From positions 1-64,000 of the forward strand of contig JBHGNT010000107.1 of the NCBI GenBank assembly GCA_043228905.1: 64,000 nucleotides of DNA, in the 5' to 3' direction. The notes under the pieces are model-generated. The model was not told where the DNA came from. It saw only the letters and a list, made by a program, of their open reading frames with translations, and searched no databases. Origin of the DNA: Azolla caroliniana. Its lineage: Eukaryota > Polypodiophyta. Position 1 is the first letter of the stretch. Each line of letters opens with the position of its first letter. Below are positions 39,657 through 49,380 of this stretch, in pieces. A program made the position numbers and the translations under genes.

Positions 39657-40061
39657 TGTGAAATGGGGAGTTATTTAATTAGTAGGAATGGTTGTAAGTA
39701 AGCTACGAGTGTGGACGGACGGACCGGAATCGGTATGCCGTTCCGGATCCGAACCGATCCCGAACAGGTGCGGATGGCACTGTTTTGTAATACAGACCGT
39801 AAACCTATTTAAAGGCCCGGATACAATGTAATGAGGAGCGGTTAATTAATAAAGCTTAGTGTTGTTATCTCTTTGTGTTAATTGTCGTTCTGCATTCATT
39901 GTTATATCTTACGCGTGTGATTATTAAAGACGAACATGCTAAGTAATCTAATTAAGTTGGAGTAATCGTTGAGTCTAATCCTGTTGTCGTAACACCCCTT
40001 TGGTGAAGTGTCTTCCGTAGACACCCTGTGTTAGGCCATTGTCCGGCCCTAAGAGTTAACA
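39657..40061 (+). repeat. T1 5' LTR (~405 bp)
   Basis: It starts TGTGAAATGGGGAG and ends AGAGTTAACA. TATA is in TATTTAAAGG (about 39808-39817). GACACCCTGTGTTAGG (40020-40035) is shared with the T2 LTRs. The left boundary is approximate. Confidence 0.75.
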
Positions 40062-40114
40062 CAGTTTTTGGCAACCACGATTCCTGTTTTGGCAGCGAAC
40101 GACGGCACGGATGG

Positions 40115-41170
40115 ATGACTAGATCAACGCACGACCTGGTTACAAATCGAACTCGATGCCTTGCCGAAAGGCAAAGGAGACGTGAGGCTTTCCAGCAAGC
40201 GGCGCAGGAAATTAGAGCGGATCGCTCGTTTTCCAACATAATCCGGAGAGTAGCGGAGGACTCCCTCTGGTTACAACAAACATCGCACCCGGACGACGGC
40301 AGCAGCCTAAGCAGCCTCCGGGAAACTGAATCCCTTCTCCAGGCGTTGGCAAACGGAGAAGGTGAAGCAAAAGCCTTTTCAGCGTATGAATCGGACTCCG
40401 AAGGGGAATACAGCGTGCACACGAACTACCGTCACAGCAACGAAACCCCGGGCGGACCGGAGGACGAAGGATCGGATACCTTACCGACACCGAAACCAGA
40501 AGTGCTAACGCTGGAACCCCCGGAACCAGCAAAGGAAGAGCGACCTCCGACGCCGGAAGTCGAAGAGGAGAGGCCTCCATCACCAAAAGAAGAGGAAAGA
40601 CCACCGACGCTTGAAACAAATCAGGAAAGACCACCGACGCCGAAGAAAATCTCGGAACGAGCACCAACACTGCCAGCCCGCGCATCGATACCGGACGACG
40701 ACATGTCGTTCCAGTACTCCAAGTATAGAGATGATCCGGACGCAGAAGCTCATGTGCATGCCTTTGAACAGACATGGGAAACCAACCATGTGTCCGAGCG
40801 ATTGACCCCAGATGAAGAGGAACGCTCTAAGATAGTGGAATTTGGCGTCACATTGGAGGGACCGACAGCAAGATGGAGCCGGACGCAGGACCCGTCTACC
40901 ATCAACACCTTTGCAGATTTAAAAGCTAAATTCTTGCATTTTTTCCAAAAGGAGGTGGACCAGACCGTAATGGTAGGCTTATTTTATACCATCCGACAGG
41001 AAGCAGGGGAGAGCATTCACCAGTTTGTCATCCGGTTTCAACGGATGCATAGTCAGCTTGCCCGCGCACCCCCGGAGGAGGAATTACGGACTATATTCCT
41101 AAACGCGCTCCGGGAACCCCTATGCACGGTTTGCACGGTAATTGACTTCCGCACAAGTACCATCGACTAG
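40115..41170 (+). CDS. T1 Gag (capsid)
   Basis: The start at ATG 40115 (MTRSTHDLVTNR) is the first methionine of this frame after the PBS. The N-terminus is charged; residues ~130-205 are a Pro/Glu-rich repeat (several ERPPTP-type units). The C-terminal half carries the retrotransposon Gag domain: YRDDPDAEAHVHAFEQTWE, ERLTPDEEERSKIVEFGVTL, TARWSRTQDPSTINTFADLK, AKFLHFFQKEVDQTVM, ESIHQFVIRFQRMHSQLARA. A TAG at 41168 ends it; the same frame then continues through two zinc knuckles. The PPTP repeats are unusual and may be a flexible spacer. Confidence 0.85.
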   Translation: MTRSTHDLVTNRTRCLAERQRRREAFQQAAQEIRADRSFSNIIRRVAEDSLWLQQTSHPDDGSSLSSLRETESLLQALANGEGEAKAFSAYESDSEGEYSVHTNYRHSNETPGGPEDEGSDTLPTPKPEVLTLEPPEPAKEERPPTPEVEEERPPSPKEEERPPTLETNQERPPTPKKISERAPTLPARASIPDDDMSFQYSKYRDDPDAEAHVHAFEQTWETNHVSERLTPDEEERSKIVEFGVTLEGPTARWSRTQDPSTINTFADLKAKFLHFFQKEVDQTVMVGLFYTIRQEAGESIHQFVIRFQRMHSQLARAPPEEELRTIFLNALREPLCTVCTVIDFRTSTID

Positions 41171-41899
41171 GTCATTGACCGGGTGAGAGAGATGGAAAAG
41201 ACAAGCTCCTGGCTCACACTGGGAGCACTCCAACGGGCGTTACCGTCCGATGAAGACCTTCGGTTTCGGCAAGCAATACAGTGAACAACCTGGTTGAATT
41301 CCGGACACTCGGCTCTAGAATGCACTATGAGGACGCATTGTGTAATCTGTCAATCCAAGGGCCATACGACGGATAGGTGCGAGTATAATCTATTGAATCG
41401 GCAAGCACCGCCCGTCCGACAAATTGAGCCACGCAGCAGCCAGGATGAAGAAGAGGAACGTTGGCGGCGAATGGACCGCAACCGACCGGCACAGGATGTC
41501 CGGTATGGTGATCAACGGGAGAATGATGTCCGGTACGGTGATCGGCGGGATAACTATGACCGGCATGCTCGGTACCGGGATTACAATAGACGATACGAAC
41601 ATTACGATCAGGAGCACTCCCCCGAGTATCGTCAGTAGCGGGAGGAATACGGCAGATATAACGGGAAACCCCGTCAAGAGTACCGCAATAAGAAGAGTTA
41701 TAACAAAAAACGGCATTTCAAAAAAGGCGGCTACCCACGGGATCCGGAACAAGGAGCTTCAAGCAGCCAACCGGCCCAAAACCCCGCGCGTACCACAGGA
41801 CCTGCCTCAGGTACAACAGACAATGCCAAATCTAGCAATACCCAGAAAGCCTACTGCTACGACTGCCGACAGGAAGGCCATTATAGTAATCAATGCCCG
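41171..41899 (+). pseudogene. T1 nucleocapsid region with two zinc knuckles
   Basis: In the same frame as gag. First knuckle HCVICQSKGHTTDRCEY (about 41339-41390); then a Tyr/Arg/Asp-rich tract with repeated DVRYGD-type units; then a Lys/Arg-rich stretch and a second knuckle CYDCRQEGHYSNQCP (about 41853-41895). Stops are near 41282 and at 41636. The role is genomic RNA binding. Two knuckles separated by a basic/aromatic repeat is unlike S, which has one. Confidence 0.75.
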
Positions 41900-43819
41900 G
41901 TGAAGAGCTATGAAAAACGACCGACGGTAAATATGGTAGTCCCTGAGGTGGCAGATCTGCAGCAGGTGACCACAAGGTCGAAGGGCATGGCCAAGGAATG
42001 GGAGAAGCAGGAGACCATCCGGAAACAAGCGACGGAATGGGTGAAGAAAGCAAACGAGCAGAATGTCACAGACTTACAGCGGCAAAAGGAGAACACCGTA
42101 GGGCTTGCCGGCGGCAGTCACTCCGAGAACGGGACATGGCAGGCGTTGCAAGAATGCCAGATTATGCTGCCACTAGGAAGACTCCTACAACTCGTGCCAA
42201 GATTCACGGAAGGACTGAAGATGACCATGACGGCAGGAGAATCATCACCGGCACCGGTACTCTTCTCGAATCCGGAGGAGGGACCAACGGTGGTGGACAC
42301 CAACAGTCCGGTAATCACTGCCATTGTAAAAGGGAAAGAACTCCCCGGCACAGTTATAGACGGAGGCTTTGGGGTGAATGTAATAAGCCTCCGAACGTGT
42401 GATGCCCTAGGAATCCACGAATGGGAGCCGTGTCCGTTCTGGTTGCGGATGGCCGATACAAGCTCAGTGTGGCCGACAGGATTAATACAGAAATTAGAAG
42501 TCACTATGGGCCATCATACATTTCACATCTCGGCAGTAGTGCTACAAGTACAGGCACAAGGCGCATACCCGCTATTGCTGGGGCGGCCGTGGTTGAAAAC
42601 GGCACATATCAAACAGAATTGGAGGAAAAATATAATTACCTTCCGGCGAAGAAAAGCTAAGGTACGAGTACCAACACAGCCAAGGACGAGCACTGGCAAG
42701 GAATGTACACCGTTGTATGCAGAGTGCATCAACATGCTAGAAGGGTTAGCTGACGAAGAAGAAGCTCAGTACTTGCAGGAACACCCGAAGATCATACCCT
42801 CCTTCGAAATTGACATTGCCGAAGTAGTATCACCATACTTACCGCAACCGGAAGAGGTTGAAGCAGAACCGGATAAAGACACAATCCGGGAGCTATGGCA
42901 AGCGCAGGAAGCGTTGGAACGGGAAATGGCCGTTTCACAGCGCGTAAAAGCGTCGCAACTGGAAGAGGTGAACCTAGGGACCACGGACGAAGCAAAACCG
43001 GTGCACATCGCCAAGGAGATGAAGTCCGAAGACAAAACGGCGATGATCACACTTCTCACGGAATTTCGCGATGTGTTCGCCTGGTCATACGAAGACATGC
43101 GAGGACTTGACCCTCAGTTATACCAGCATCAGGTTCACTTGAGCAAGGACGCAAAACCAGTGGCACAAAGACGGTACCGGATGAATCCCAATTATGCCGC
43201 CAAAGTCAAGGAGGAAATCGACAAACTGCTAAGAGTTGGCTTTATCCGTCCGGTAAAGAAAGCGACATGGCTGAGGCCGATCGTAGTCGTACCGAAGAAG
43301 AACGGAAAAATTCGAGTTTGTGTGGACTACCGGAAACTCAATGCAGCTACGGTAACGGATGCGTTTCCACTTCCGTTCATAGATGGAGTGTTGGATGCCG
43401 TCACCGGCCATGAGGTCTATAGCTTCCTAGACGGATTCAGCGGGTATAATCATATCCGGATGCACCCCGACGACCAAGAGAAAATGGCTTTCGTCACTGA
43501 ATGGGGGGTGTTTGTGGCCGTGGTGATGATGTTCGGACTCAAAACGGCACCGGCAACATTTCAACGAATCATCATGGAAATCTTTGGTGAATATATTCCG
43601 GCTTTTATGCAGGTTTTCCTTGACGATTTCGTCGTCTATAGCCGGGAGGAGGACCATTTTCAGCACCTCCGTCTTTGTCTAGAAAAGTGTAGAGCGTACC
43701 GGCTAAGCTTGAATCTGGCAAAGTGTGTATTTGGCGTGTCCAGTGGAACTTTATTAGGACATATTGTGAGCCAGGAAGGAATTGTAGTCGACCCGGACAA
43801 AGTGAAAGCCATATTGTAA
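41900..43819 (+). CDS. T1 protease and reverse transcriptase
   Basis: Protease: the active site is TVIDGGFGVNVISL (D-G-G instead of D-S/T-G), then AYPLLLGRPWLKTAHIKQN. RT: DVFAWSYEDMRGLDPQLYQH, QRRYRMNPNYAAKVKEEIDK, GFIRPVKKATWLRPIVVVPK, RVCVDYRKLNAATVTDAFPL, VYSFLDGFSGYNHIRMHPDD, MFGLKTAPATFQRIIMEIFG and the catalytic FLDDFVVYS. The motif-A Asp (FLDGFSGYN) and both catalytic Asp are present. The frame ends with TAA at 43817-43819, between RT and RNase H, where the family normally continues, so it is a nonsense change. Confidence 0.88.
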   Translation: MKSYEKRPTVNMVVPEVADLQQVTTRSKGMAKEWEKQETIRKQATEWVKKANEQNVTDLQRQKENTVGLAGGSHSENGTWQALQECQIMLPLGRLLQLVPRFTEGLKMTMTAGESSPAPVLFSNPEEGPTVVDTNSPVITAIVKGKELPGTVIDGGFGVNVISLRTCDALGIHEWEPCPFWLRMADTSSVWPTGLIQKLEVTMGHHTFHISAVVLQVQAQGAYPLLLGRPWLKTAHIKQNWRKNIITFRRRKAKVRVPTQPRTSTGKECTPLYAECINMLEGLADEEEAQYLQEHPKIIPSFEIDIAEVVSPYLPQPEEVEAEPDKDTIRELWQAQEALEREMAVSQRVKASQLEEVNLGTTDEAKPVHIAKEMKSEDKTAMITLLTEFRDVFAWSYEDMRGLDPQLYQHQVHLSKDAKPVAQRRYRMNPNYAAKVKEEIDKLLRVGFIRPVKKATWLRPIVVVPKKNGKIRVCVDYRKLNAATVTDAFPLPFIDGVLDAVTGHEVYSFLDGFSGYNHIRMHPDDQEKMAFVTEWGVFVAVVMMFGLKTAPATFQRIIMEIFGEYIPAFMQVFLDDFVVYSREEDHFQHLRLCLEKCRAYRLSLNLAKCVFGVSSGTLLGHIVSQEGIVVDPDKVKAIL

Positions 43820-45040
43820 GCACCGGCGCCGGCAACGGCAAAGGCATTAAGCCGGTTCTTAGGCCAGATCCGGTGGCACAGCCGGATGCTCCGATACTTG
43901 GCCGACCTGGCTACACCGTTGCATGCCGCCGCACATCGGACACCATTCCAGTGGACCGACACCGAGGATAGGGCGGATAGGGCCCTCAAGGTACTATTGT
44001 CGCAAGCACCGGTAGTGCAGCCTCCGGATTGGAGTAAAGAATTTCATGTGTTCGTGGACGCCTCCGACATCGCAATCGGAAGTGTACTGATGCAGCTTAC
44101 GGAGCCAAACTGGTACCGGCCAGTGTACTATGCCAGCCGAAAGCTATCCCAAGCAGAACGGAACTACTCTACCACGGAACGGGAAGCTCTAGGGATGATC
44201 TACAGTGTGACAAAGTTTCGGCATTATTTATTGGGAAGGAAGTTTTCCTTCCATGTAGATCATTCGGCACTCCTTTACCTGGTGTCCAAAGCGTCACTCA
44301 CCGGCAAATTGGCCCGGTGGACCTTACTGTTACAGGAATTCGAGTTTGAAATATTCCACCGACCCGGTATACAGCATGCCGTGGCGGATTACTTAAGCCG
44401 ATTAGAGTCCGGAGAGACGGGTGACGGAGTAGCGGATGAGTTTCCGGATGCGGAGCTGTTTCGAGTCACTACAGAAACGGCAGCAGATGAGACGGTGGCA
44501 CAGGAAAACAAGTGGCTCACAAACATGCACCAGTTTCTGAGCACAGGACTGCCTTCGGAAGAGATGAACGGGGACGAACGGAAACGCCTGGCAGTGCAAA
44601 GCCGACATTTTTGCTTACTGCAAGACACACTTTACCACAAGGGCGCGGACGGCATATGGAGACGGGTTGTGCGCAACGATAAAAAGGACCTAATACTGAG
44701 GGAAGCCCACTACGGAGTTGCCGGAGGTCACTATGCCGGAAATGCGACGGCTAGGAAAATATGGCAAAGTGGCTTATGGTGGCCAACGACATTAAGCGAT
44801 GCGGTACGGTACGCAAAAGAATGTGACCTATGCCTGCGAATGGGCCAGCCAACGGAGCAGGCTCGTATGCCACACCAGCCGGTACTACCACTCGAGCCAT
44901 TCCAGAAGTGGGGGCTGGACTTTGTTGGACCGTTCAAACCACCAGCAATGAGAACGGGTAATCGGTACGTCATCGTCGCGACGGATTACTCCACGAAATG
45001 GGTGGAGGCCAAAGCTTTACGGTCGTCGGCAAGGACCGTT
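43820..45040 (+). pseudogene. T1 RNase H and integrase (core deleted)
   Basis: After the TAA the same frame continues: RNase H with [80 protein letters not shown]. Integrase HHCC domain: [29 protein letters not shown]. Core start: [37 protein letters not shown]. At about 45025 it passes straight into accessory sequence: the second catalytic Asp, the Glu and the C-terminal domain are missing. The deletion is in frame. Integrase is inactive. Confidence 0.85.
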
Positions 45041-46700
45041 GAGGCAGTCGGGAAACGTTCGGACCCTCAGACGGAGGGAACACCGGCTCCCTATACTGAG
45101 ACTCCCACGCCAAGGGAGGAACCGGCACCGGTGCGCATGGCACCGGAATCAGAAGCCCCGGCCCCACCGGCAACACTGGCAAGTCCCATCCCGCCAGAGC
45201 CAGAAAGGTCAATGCAGCCTCCCTCGGCCAACCAAGAAGAAGCGCAAGGGGAACCAGGACAGCAGGGTGGTCCACAGGCAAAAACGGAATTGCAACTTGG
45301 CGCAATCAGGAGGGACCACCCATCTACAAGTGAGCCCATCCATCAAACCTCCGGGCAAACGCAACAACAAGGCACCAGTAGCCTGTGGCTCCGGTGGATA
45401 GGTGAACAGATTGTCGGAGCAGTGGGGTATATTGAGGCGGAAGAAAGAGCGCAAAGCGAACGGTTGCTCGTCACAACCGAACAACTAGAGACGGCCCGGT
45501 CCAGAATCCGGTGCCTTGAAAAAGACTTGGATCATGTCACGACAGAGATGGCCAAAATGGCCTTAACGGCAACACAGATCCAATCACCGATGACTCCGGT
45601 AAGTGTACAGAATAAAGAAACAGATCGACCTGTACATACCAATAAGACCCCGGCAACGGAAACCGTTCTGGCGAGAGATGCGGCACAAGCCCAGGAGCTT
45701 GCGGAATTGAGAGATGAACCTGCCGCACAAGAAGCGCTAAGGAGCCGTGAACGGGAATTGAAGACAGCGGCCGAAGCCGAATTAAAGAAGACTACTGAGA
45801 ACCTCCGCCGGGCAGAGGAGAGCCTCCGGAAAGGCCATCAAGCGTACGACCGGCTAAGGGAGGAAAAAGACAAAGTGTTGCAGGAAAAGGACAAGCTGCG
45901 GAAGACGGCGAAAACAGAAATTGAACGGCTAAAGGAAGAGCTCTGCCAACGGAAGGACCGCGAGGACCGGGCCCGTCGACAGATCAACGCACGGCTCAAG
46001 CAAAAGACAGATGATTTTGAGCACCTGCACCAGGACTACAAACGGCTGGAAACGGAGCATAAGGAACGGATGGCCGAGCTCCAACAAGAAGTTGATCGGG
46101 CCGCAACGGTGATCGCCGACGAACATGCGGAAAATACAAGATGGTTGGACGAGGCGGAGAAGGTCCGGATGGAGCTCTAGAGGCAGCAGCAGGAAGAAAA
46201 GGAGAGAGCGTCAATGGTATTGCAGAAATTACAAAGCACATATCAAAGGCAATTGACGCATTACAAGGAGCAGGCGGAAGACAACGTCAAAATCATCAAG
46301 CAACTGAAGGAGGAACGGCAAGCGGCGGAAACCAAATCGCAATTGGGAACGAGCCGGATTCAGTCCATCCTTCGGGCATGGCTGAATTAGACAAAACACT
46401 TGATTGACGAAAGATCCGTAAGATGGTGGACAAAGTGGGCACAAAACGCGGCGGAACTCCAATTGCTACGGGCAGACGTGGCAAACCGGCGGAAGGAAGG
46501 AGATGATTGTTATACGTTGACTTCCGATGATTTCACCGCCATACGGGACGAGCTGGCCGACGACTTCCAAGTCCTGGCGGATGAACAGCTGGCGCAGGTC
46601 CGGCAACTCGTAGCTCAGCTAGACGATGATAGGCTGGACGCTCAAATCCAGTTTGAAAGCTACGAGCGGTCCCGGGTTCGGGAAGAAAAAGCACGAGAAG
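45041..46700 (+). pseudogene. Gypsy T1 accessory coiled-coil ORF (aORF2)
   Basis: In frame with pol. A Pro/Glu/Ala-rich N-terminus (~110 residues) is followed by [40 protein letters not shown] and [14 protein letters not shown] long coil (about 300 residues; [58 protein letters not shown]) leads to a Trp-rich C-terminal block (SVRWWTKWAQNAAELQLLRA) and QLDDDRLDAQIQFESYERSR. Stops are at 46178 and about 46388. The protein is collinear with T2 aORF2 over its whole length. No catalytic motif is visible. It ends at 46700, where D integrase resumes. Confidence 0.7.
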
Positions 46701-47593
46701 CGGCACATTCGATGCCTACGATCGGACGGAGGAAAGGAGTACTTCTCCGACGAGTTCACCTCCTACCTCCAAGGTGAAGGAATTCGTAGAGAATTCTCAT
46801 GCCGACACACTCCCCAACAAAATGGAGTTGCCAAAAGGAAGAATCGGCAAATACTTGAGGTAGCACGTGCCATGATGCATGAGAAGCACATGCTGAATTT
46901 CTATTGGGCCGAAGCGGCATCCATGGCCGTTTATCTCATGAACCAGTGCACCACCAATGGAGTCCATGAGATAAATCCATATGAGCTCCTCGTCGGAAGG
47001 AAGCCCATCCTCTCGCACCTCAAGGTGTTCAGAAGCATTGCAAATGTACGCATCCCGAACGAAAGTCGAGAGAAGCCCGACGCGAAGTCGGAAGAATGTA
47101 TCCTCATAGGATACTTGTCCACGAAAAAGGCATACAAGTGCTTCAACCCTTCGACCCGAGCGGTGCGGATAAGTCGCGACGTCGTTTTCAATGAATTGTC
47201 ATTTTGGTATAAGCCCGATGTGACTCCATCCGACCCGATCGAGGAAGAGTTGAACGCCAACTCGGACGACGAAACTCGGGCAAGTCCTCCACCGAAGGAC
47301 AATCCAAGCTCTACCGAGCTAATTGGCCCACAAGAGCCTCCACGCGATGAAAACACGTCGCAGCCAAGTCCGACATCGGACAAAGGCAAAGGTGAGATGG
47401 CCGAATACGAAGTCGAGGTCCACCCCGACGACCGTGATTCGGATGATTTGGCTCGCTCACTAGACAGTGAGTTTGGTGTACCCATCATGAGGACACCCGG
47501 AGTAAAGAAGGTGCTCACATCGACAAACGAGAAACTCCGTCGCTCATCACGAGCGAAGACCCAAGTCACTCGTTACGCCTACAACGAGTAAAT
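46701..47593 (+). pseudogene. Copia D integrase C-terminal half
   Basis: It resumes D at the duplicated RHIRCLRSDGGKEYFSDEF. The catalytic Glu position reads QQNGVAKRKNRQIL: Lys replaces Glu, so integration activity is lost. The conserved tail follows (MLNFYWAEAASMAVYLMNQC, HLKVFRSIANVRIPNESREK, LIGYLSTKKAYKCFNPSTRA, RISRDVVFNELSFWY) and an acidic linker (GKGEMAEYEVEVHPDDRDSD) to TAA at 47591. The frame is open for ~290 codons. Confidence 0.88.
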
Positions 47594-47892
47594 GGCCCAT
47601 CACTATGCCCTCGCGATGAAGGTAGTGGCTGAACAAGTGCCCGAGGATCCAAGCCTTCGTCATAGGCTTGAGGGGGAGAATAAGCCGCGAAGAGCCGCGC
47701 AACAAAGCCGTGGAGAGCCGCGCAACGAGGCCGCGGAGAGCCGTGCAACGAGGCTGCGAAGACGCGGAGAGCCGCGCAATGAAGCCGCGAAGATGCGAAG
47801 CAAGCCGCAAGCCGCACCGATGCCAACGAAGCCGAAGGAAGCTAAACCAGACGTTGGACGCCTCACACTTGAGCTTGAGGGGGCGTGTTGAG
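47594..47892 (+). pseudogene. Copia D C-terminal basic tail (RT deleted)
   Basis: After the integrase, a short RT-like entry (HHYALAMKVVAEQVPEDPS) is joined to a Pro/Arg/Glu-rich repeat (SRGEPRNEAA, RRRGEPRNEAAKMRSKPQ) and ends LTLELEGAC followed by TGA. The last codons TGT TGA are the first six bases of the 3' LTR. The whole RT-RNase H region is missing. A 20-30 bp GC-rich repeat (47685-47810) codes for the tail. Confidence 0.65.
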
Positions 47893-48251
47893 ATATCAAG
47901 CTCAACTAGTTTAATCTAGTTAGTCAACACATGTAACTTAGTAGTTACCTAGATCGAATCTAGTTAATGTGTTGACCTTAAGCCTTTAAATACAACCTTG
48001 TACTTAAGTGGAATATTCTACATCCTCCACTCCTTAGTACATTTAATGTAGGACTTACACATAAGTACCTATGTTCTACCCACACATGTGCACCTTTGCA
48101 CATGGGTTGTATATATACCTCATTGTGGGTATTTTTGTATGTTGATGACACTTTTCAATATAGTCAATCATCCCCCATTTATCTTCGTGTTCATAAGTGC
48201 AACTTCCTCTCTCTCTCTCTTCCTCTCACACACTCTCACATGCATATCATA
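47886..48251 (+). repeat. D 3' LTR, truncated
   Basis: It matches 34259-34630 closely, with a shorter CT tract, and stops about 80 bp before the LTR end. The polypurine tract GAGGGGGCG precedes it. Confidence 0.9.
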
Positions 48252-49080
48252 CTATGATAGGATGTCAAGAATAGTGGGCAACAAGGCCTGCCAATGGAAG
48301 GAATCGGCTCATTAAAATGCCTCGAATTGAAATGTTTCAATTGACAAGGCCCAATGTGCATAGCAAATGCCCCACTAAGCAAGAGTATTATAATTTTATG
48401 ACACATCGGTCTTGATATAACCAAAATGACATGTCCACGTCCTCTAATCAACAAGTACAAGAACTCATTGCATAGTGAAACGCGAAACTTGTTGACCTGA
48501 TTATAAACGATACCATCTCATAACAGATGGTCCTGAAAAGAAAATGAAAGTCAAGACAAACTTATTGTTAGTTGTTCCCTCGCCCATAAGAGTCAATTTG
48601 GTTACCCGAGCCCAACATATAGGTCACCCACAATCTACACCAACATGAGCAAGGGATGCAAACATTGACACAAAGAAAGTGAAATCCACGGAAAATGCAA
48701 TCCCAAAAAAACATCAAACCACACTACCTTAGTCGTATGCCCAGTTCAAGATGGCAAAATCACTAGAGAATCCATCAACAAACAAAATGAGGCATTGCCT
48801 ACCCGCCTAGGAGTGGTTTCAAGAGTACACCACTCTACTTTGACATGAAGAAAAGCAACATGAACCCAACAAACCAAGCCTCAATTTTCGCCAACTCAAG
48901 GAATGATCATTCGCTCAAGACCATACTAACAAAATAAATGTTGGAGAGAAACCAGTTAGTGAGGACCTATCATATACTAATACACATGTTGCACTTTGAC
49001 AACAAAGCTCTCTCAGGAGGTGTAAAACAACATGGAAAGTGGTTTGTGGGTGGGAATATGAAAGGCACTCACTTTACAAG
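48252..49080. repeat. Unidentified noncoding repeat, copy 1 (inverted copy at 61.6-62.5 kb)
   Basis: There is no open frame of note. Reverse-complement matches to 61640-62470 include TACTTTGACATGAAGAAAAG, GAGCCCAACATATAGGTCAC and AAGCAAGAGTATT, spread collinearly over ~650 bp. The rest (48900-49080) has no match I can see. Confidence 0.7.
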
Positions 49081-49085
49081 CAACC

Positions 49086-49380
49086 TGTTGAGAGACAAGC
49101 TCAACATTTGTGCGTAATACGATGCGTAAAATCGGTACGCGTAACATGGTCGTAGCGATGCGTAAACCGTGAGGCCGTTTGGAAGATATTCCTCATAAGG
49201 AATAGTTTTGGGAGTAAGTGTCGAGGCTCATTTATGAGCAGTCAAGTACTGTCAGTACTTGTGTCAGCCCGATTGTCAGGGCTTGTATAAAAATGCTCAC
49301 TGAGCACATCCTATGTACAGATTGAGTATTATCTTTTTGAATTAAGTTCTGTGTTTACTCTCTCTCTCTGTCTCTCCCGT
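49086..49380 (+). repeat. C1 5' LTR, 3'-truncated
   Basis: TGTTGAGAGACAAGCTCAAC to GTCTCTCCCGTG. It aligns with 54200-54510 except for a 25-bp deletion near 49120. TATA is in TTGTATAAAAATGC (about 49284-49297). Confidence 0.9.

Larger units (their letters stand above)
39637..46700 (+). mobile_element. Gypsy element T1 (7.06 kb, no 3' LTR)
   Basis: Order: 5' LTR (about 39657-40061), PBS-like TGGCAACCACG, gag, two zinc knuckles, protease, RT, RNase H, integrase (truncated), aORF2. The gag-to-aORF2 frame is the same throughout (from 40115), with about six in-frame stops and no visible frameshift. The 3' LTR and the last ~25 codons of aORF2 are missing. Confidence 0.86.
34259..48251 (+). mobile_element. 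Copia element D, split by E and T1
   Basis: 5' LTR 34259-34709, PBS, leader, gag (37906 on), protease, integrase, charged tail and 3' LTR (47886 on, truncated). E is inserted in the leader and T1 in the integrase. There is no RT or RNase H: after the integrase C-terminus the sequence passes to a basic tail, so D was non-autonomous. Confidence 0.88.
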
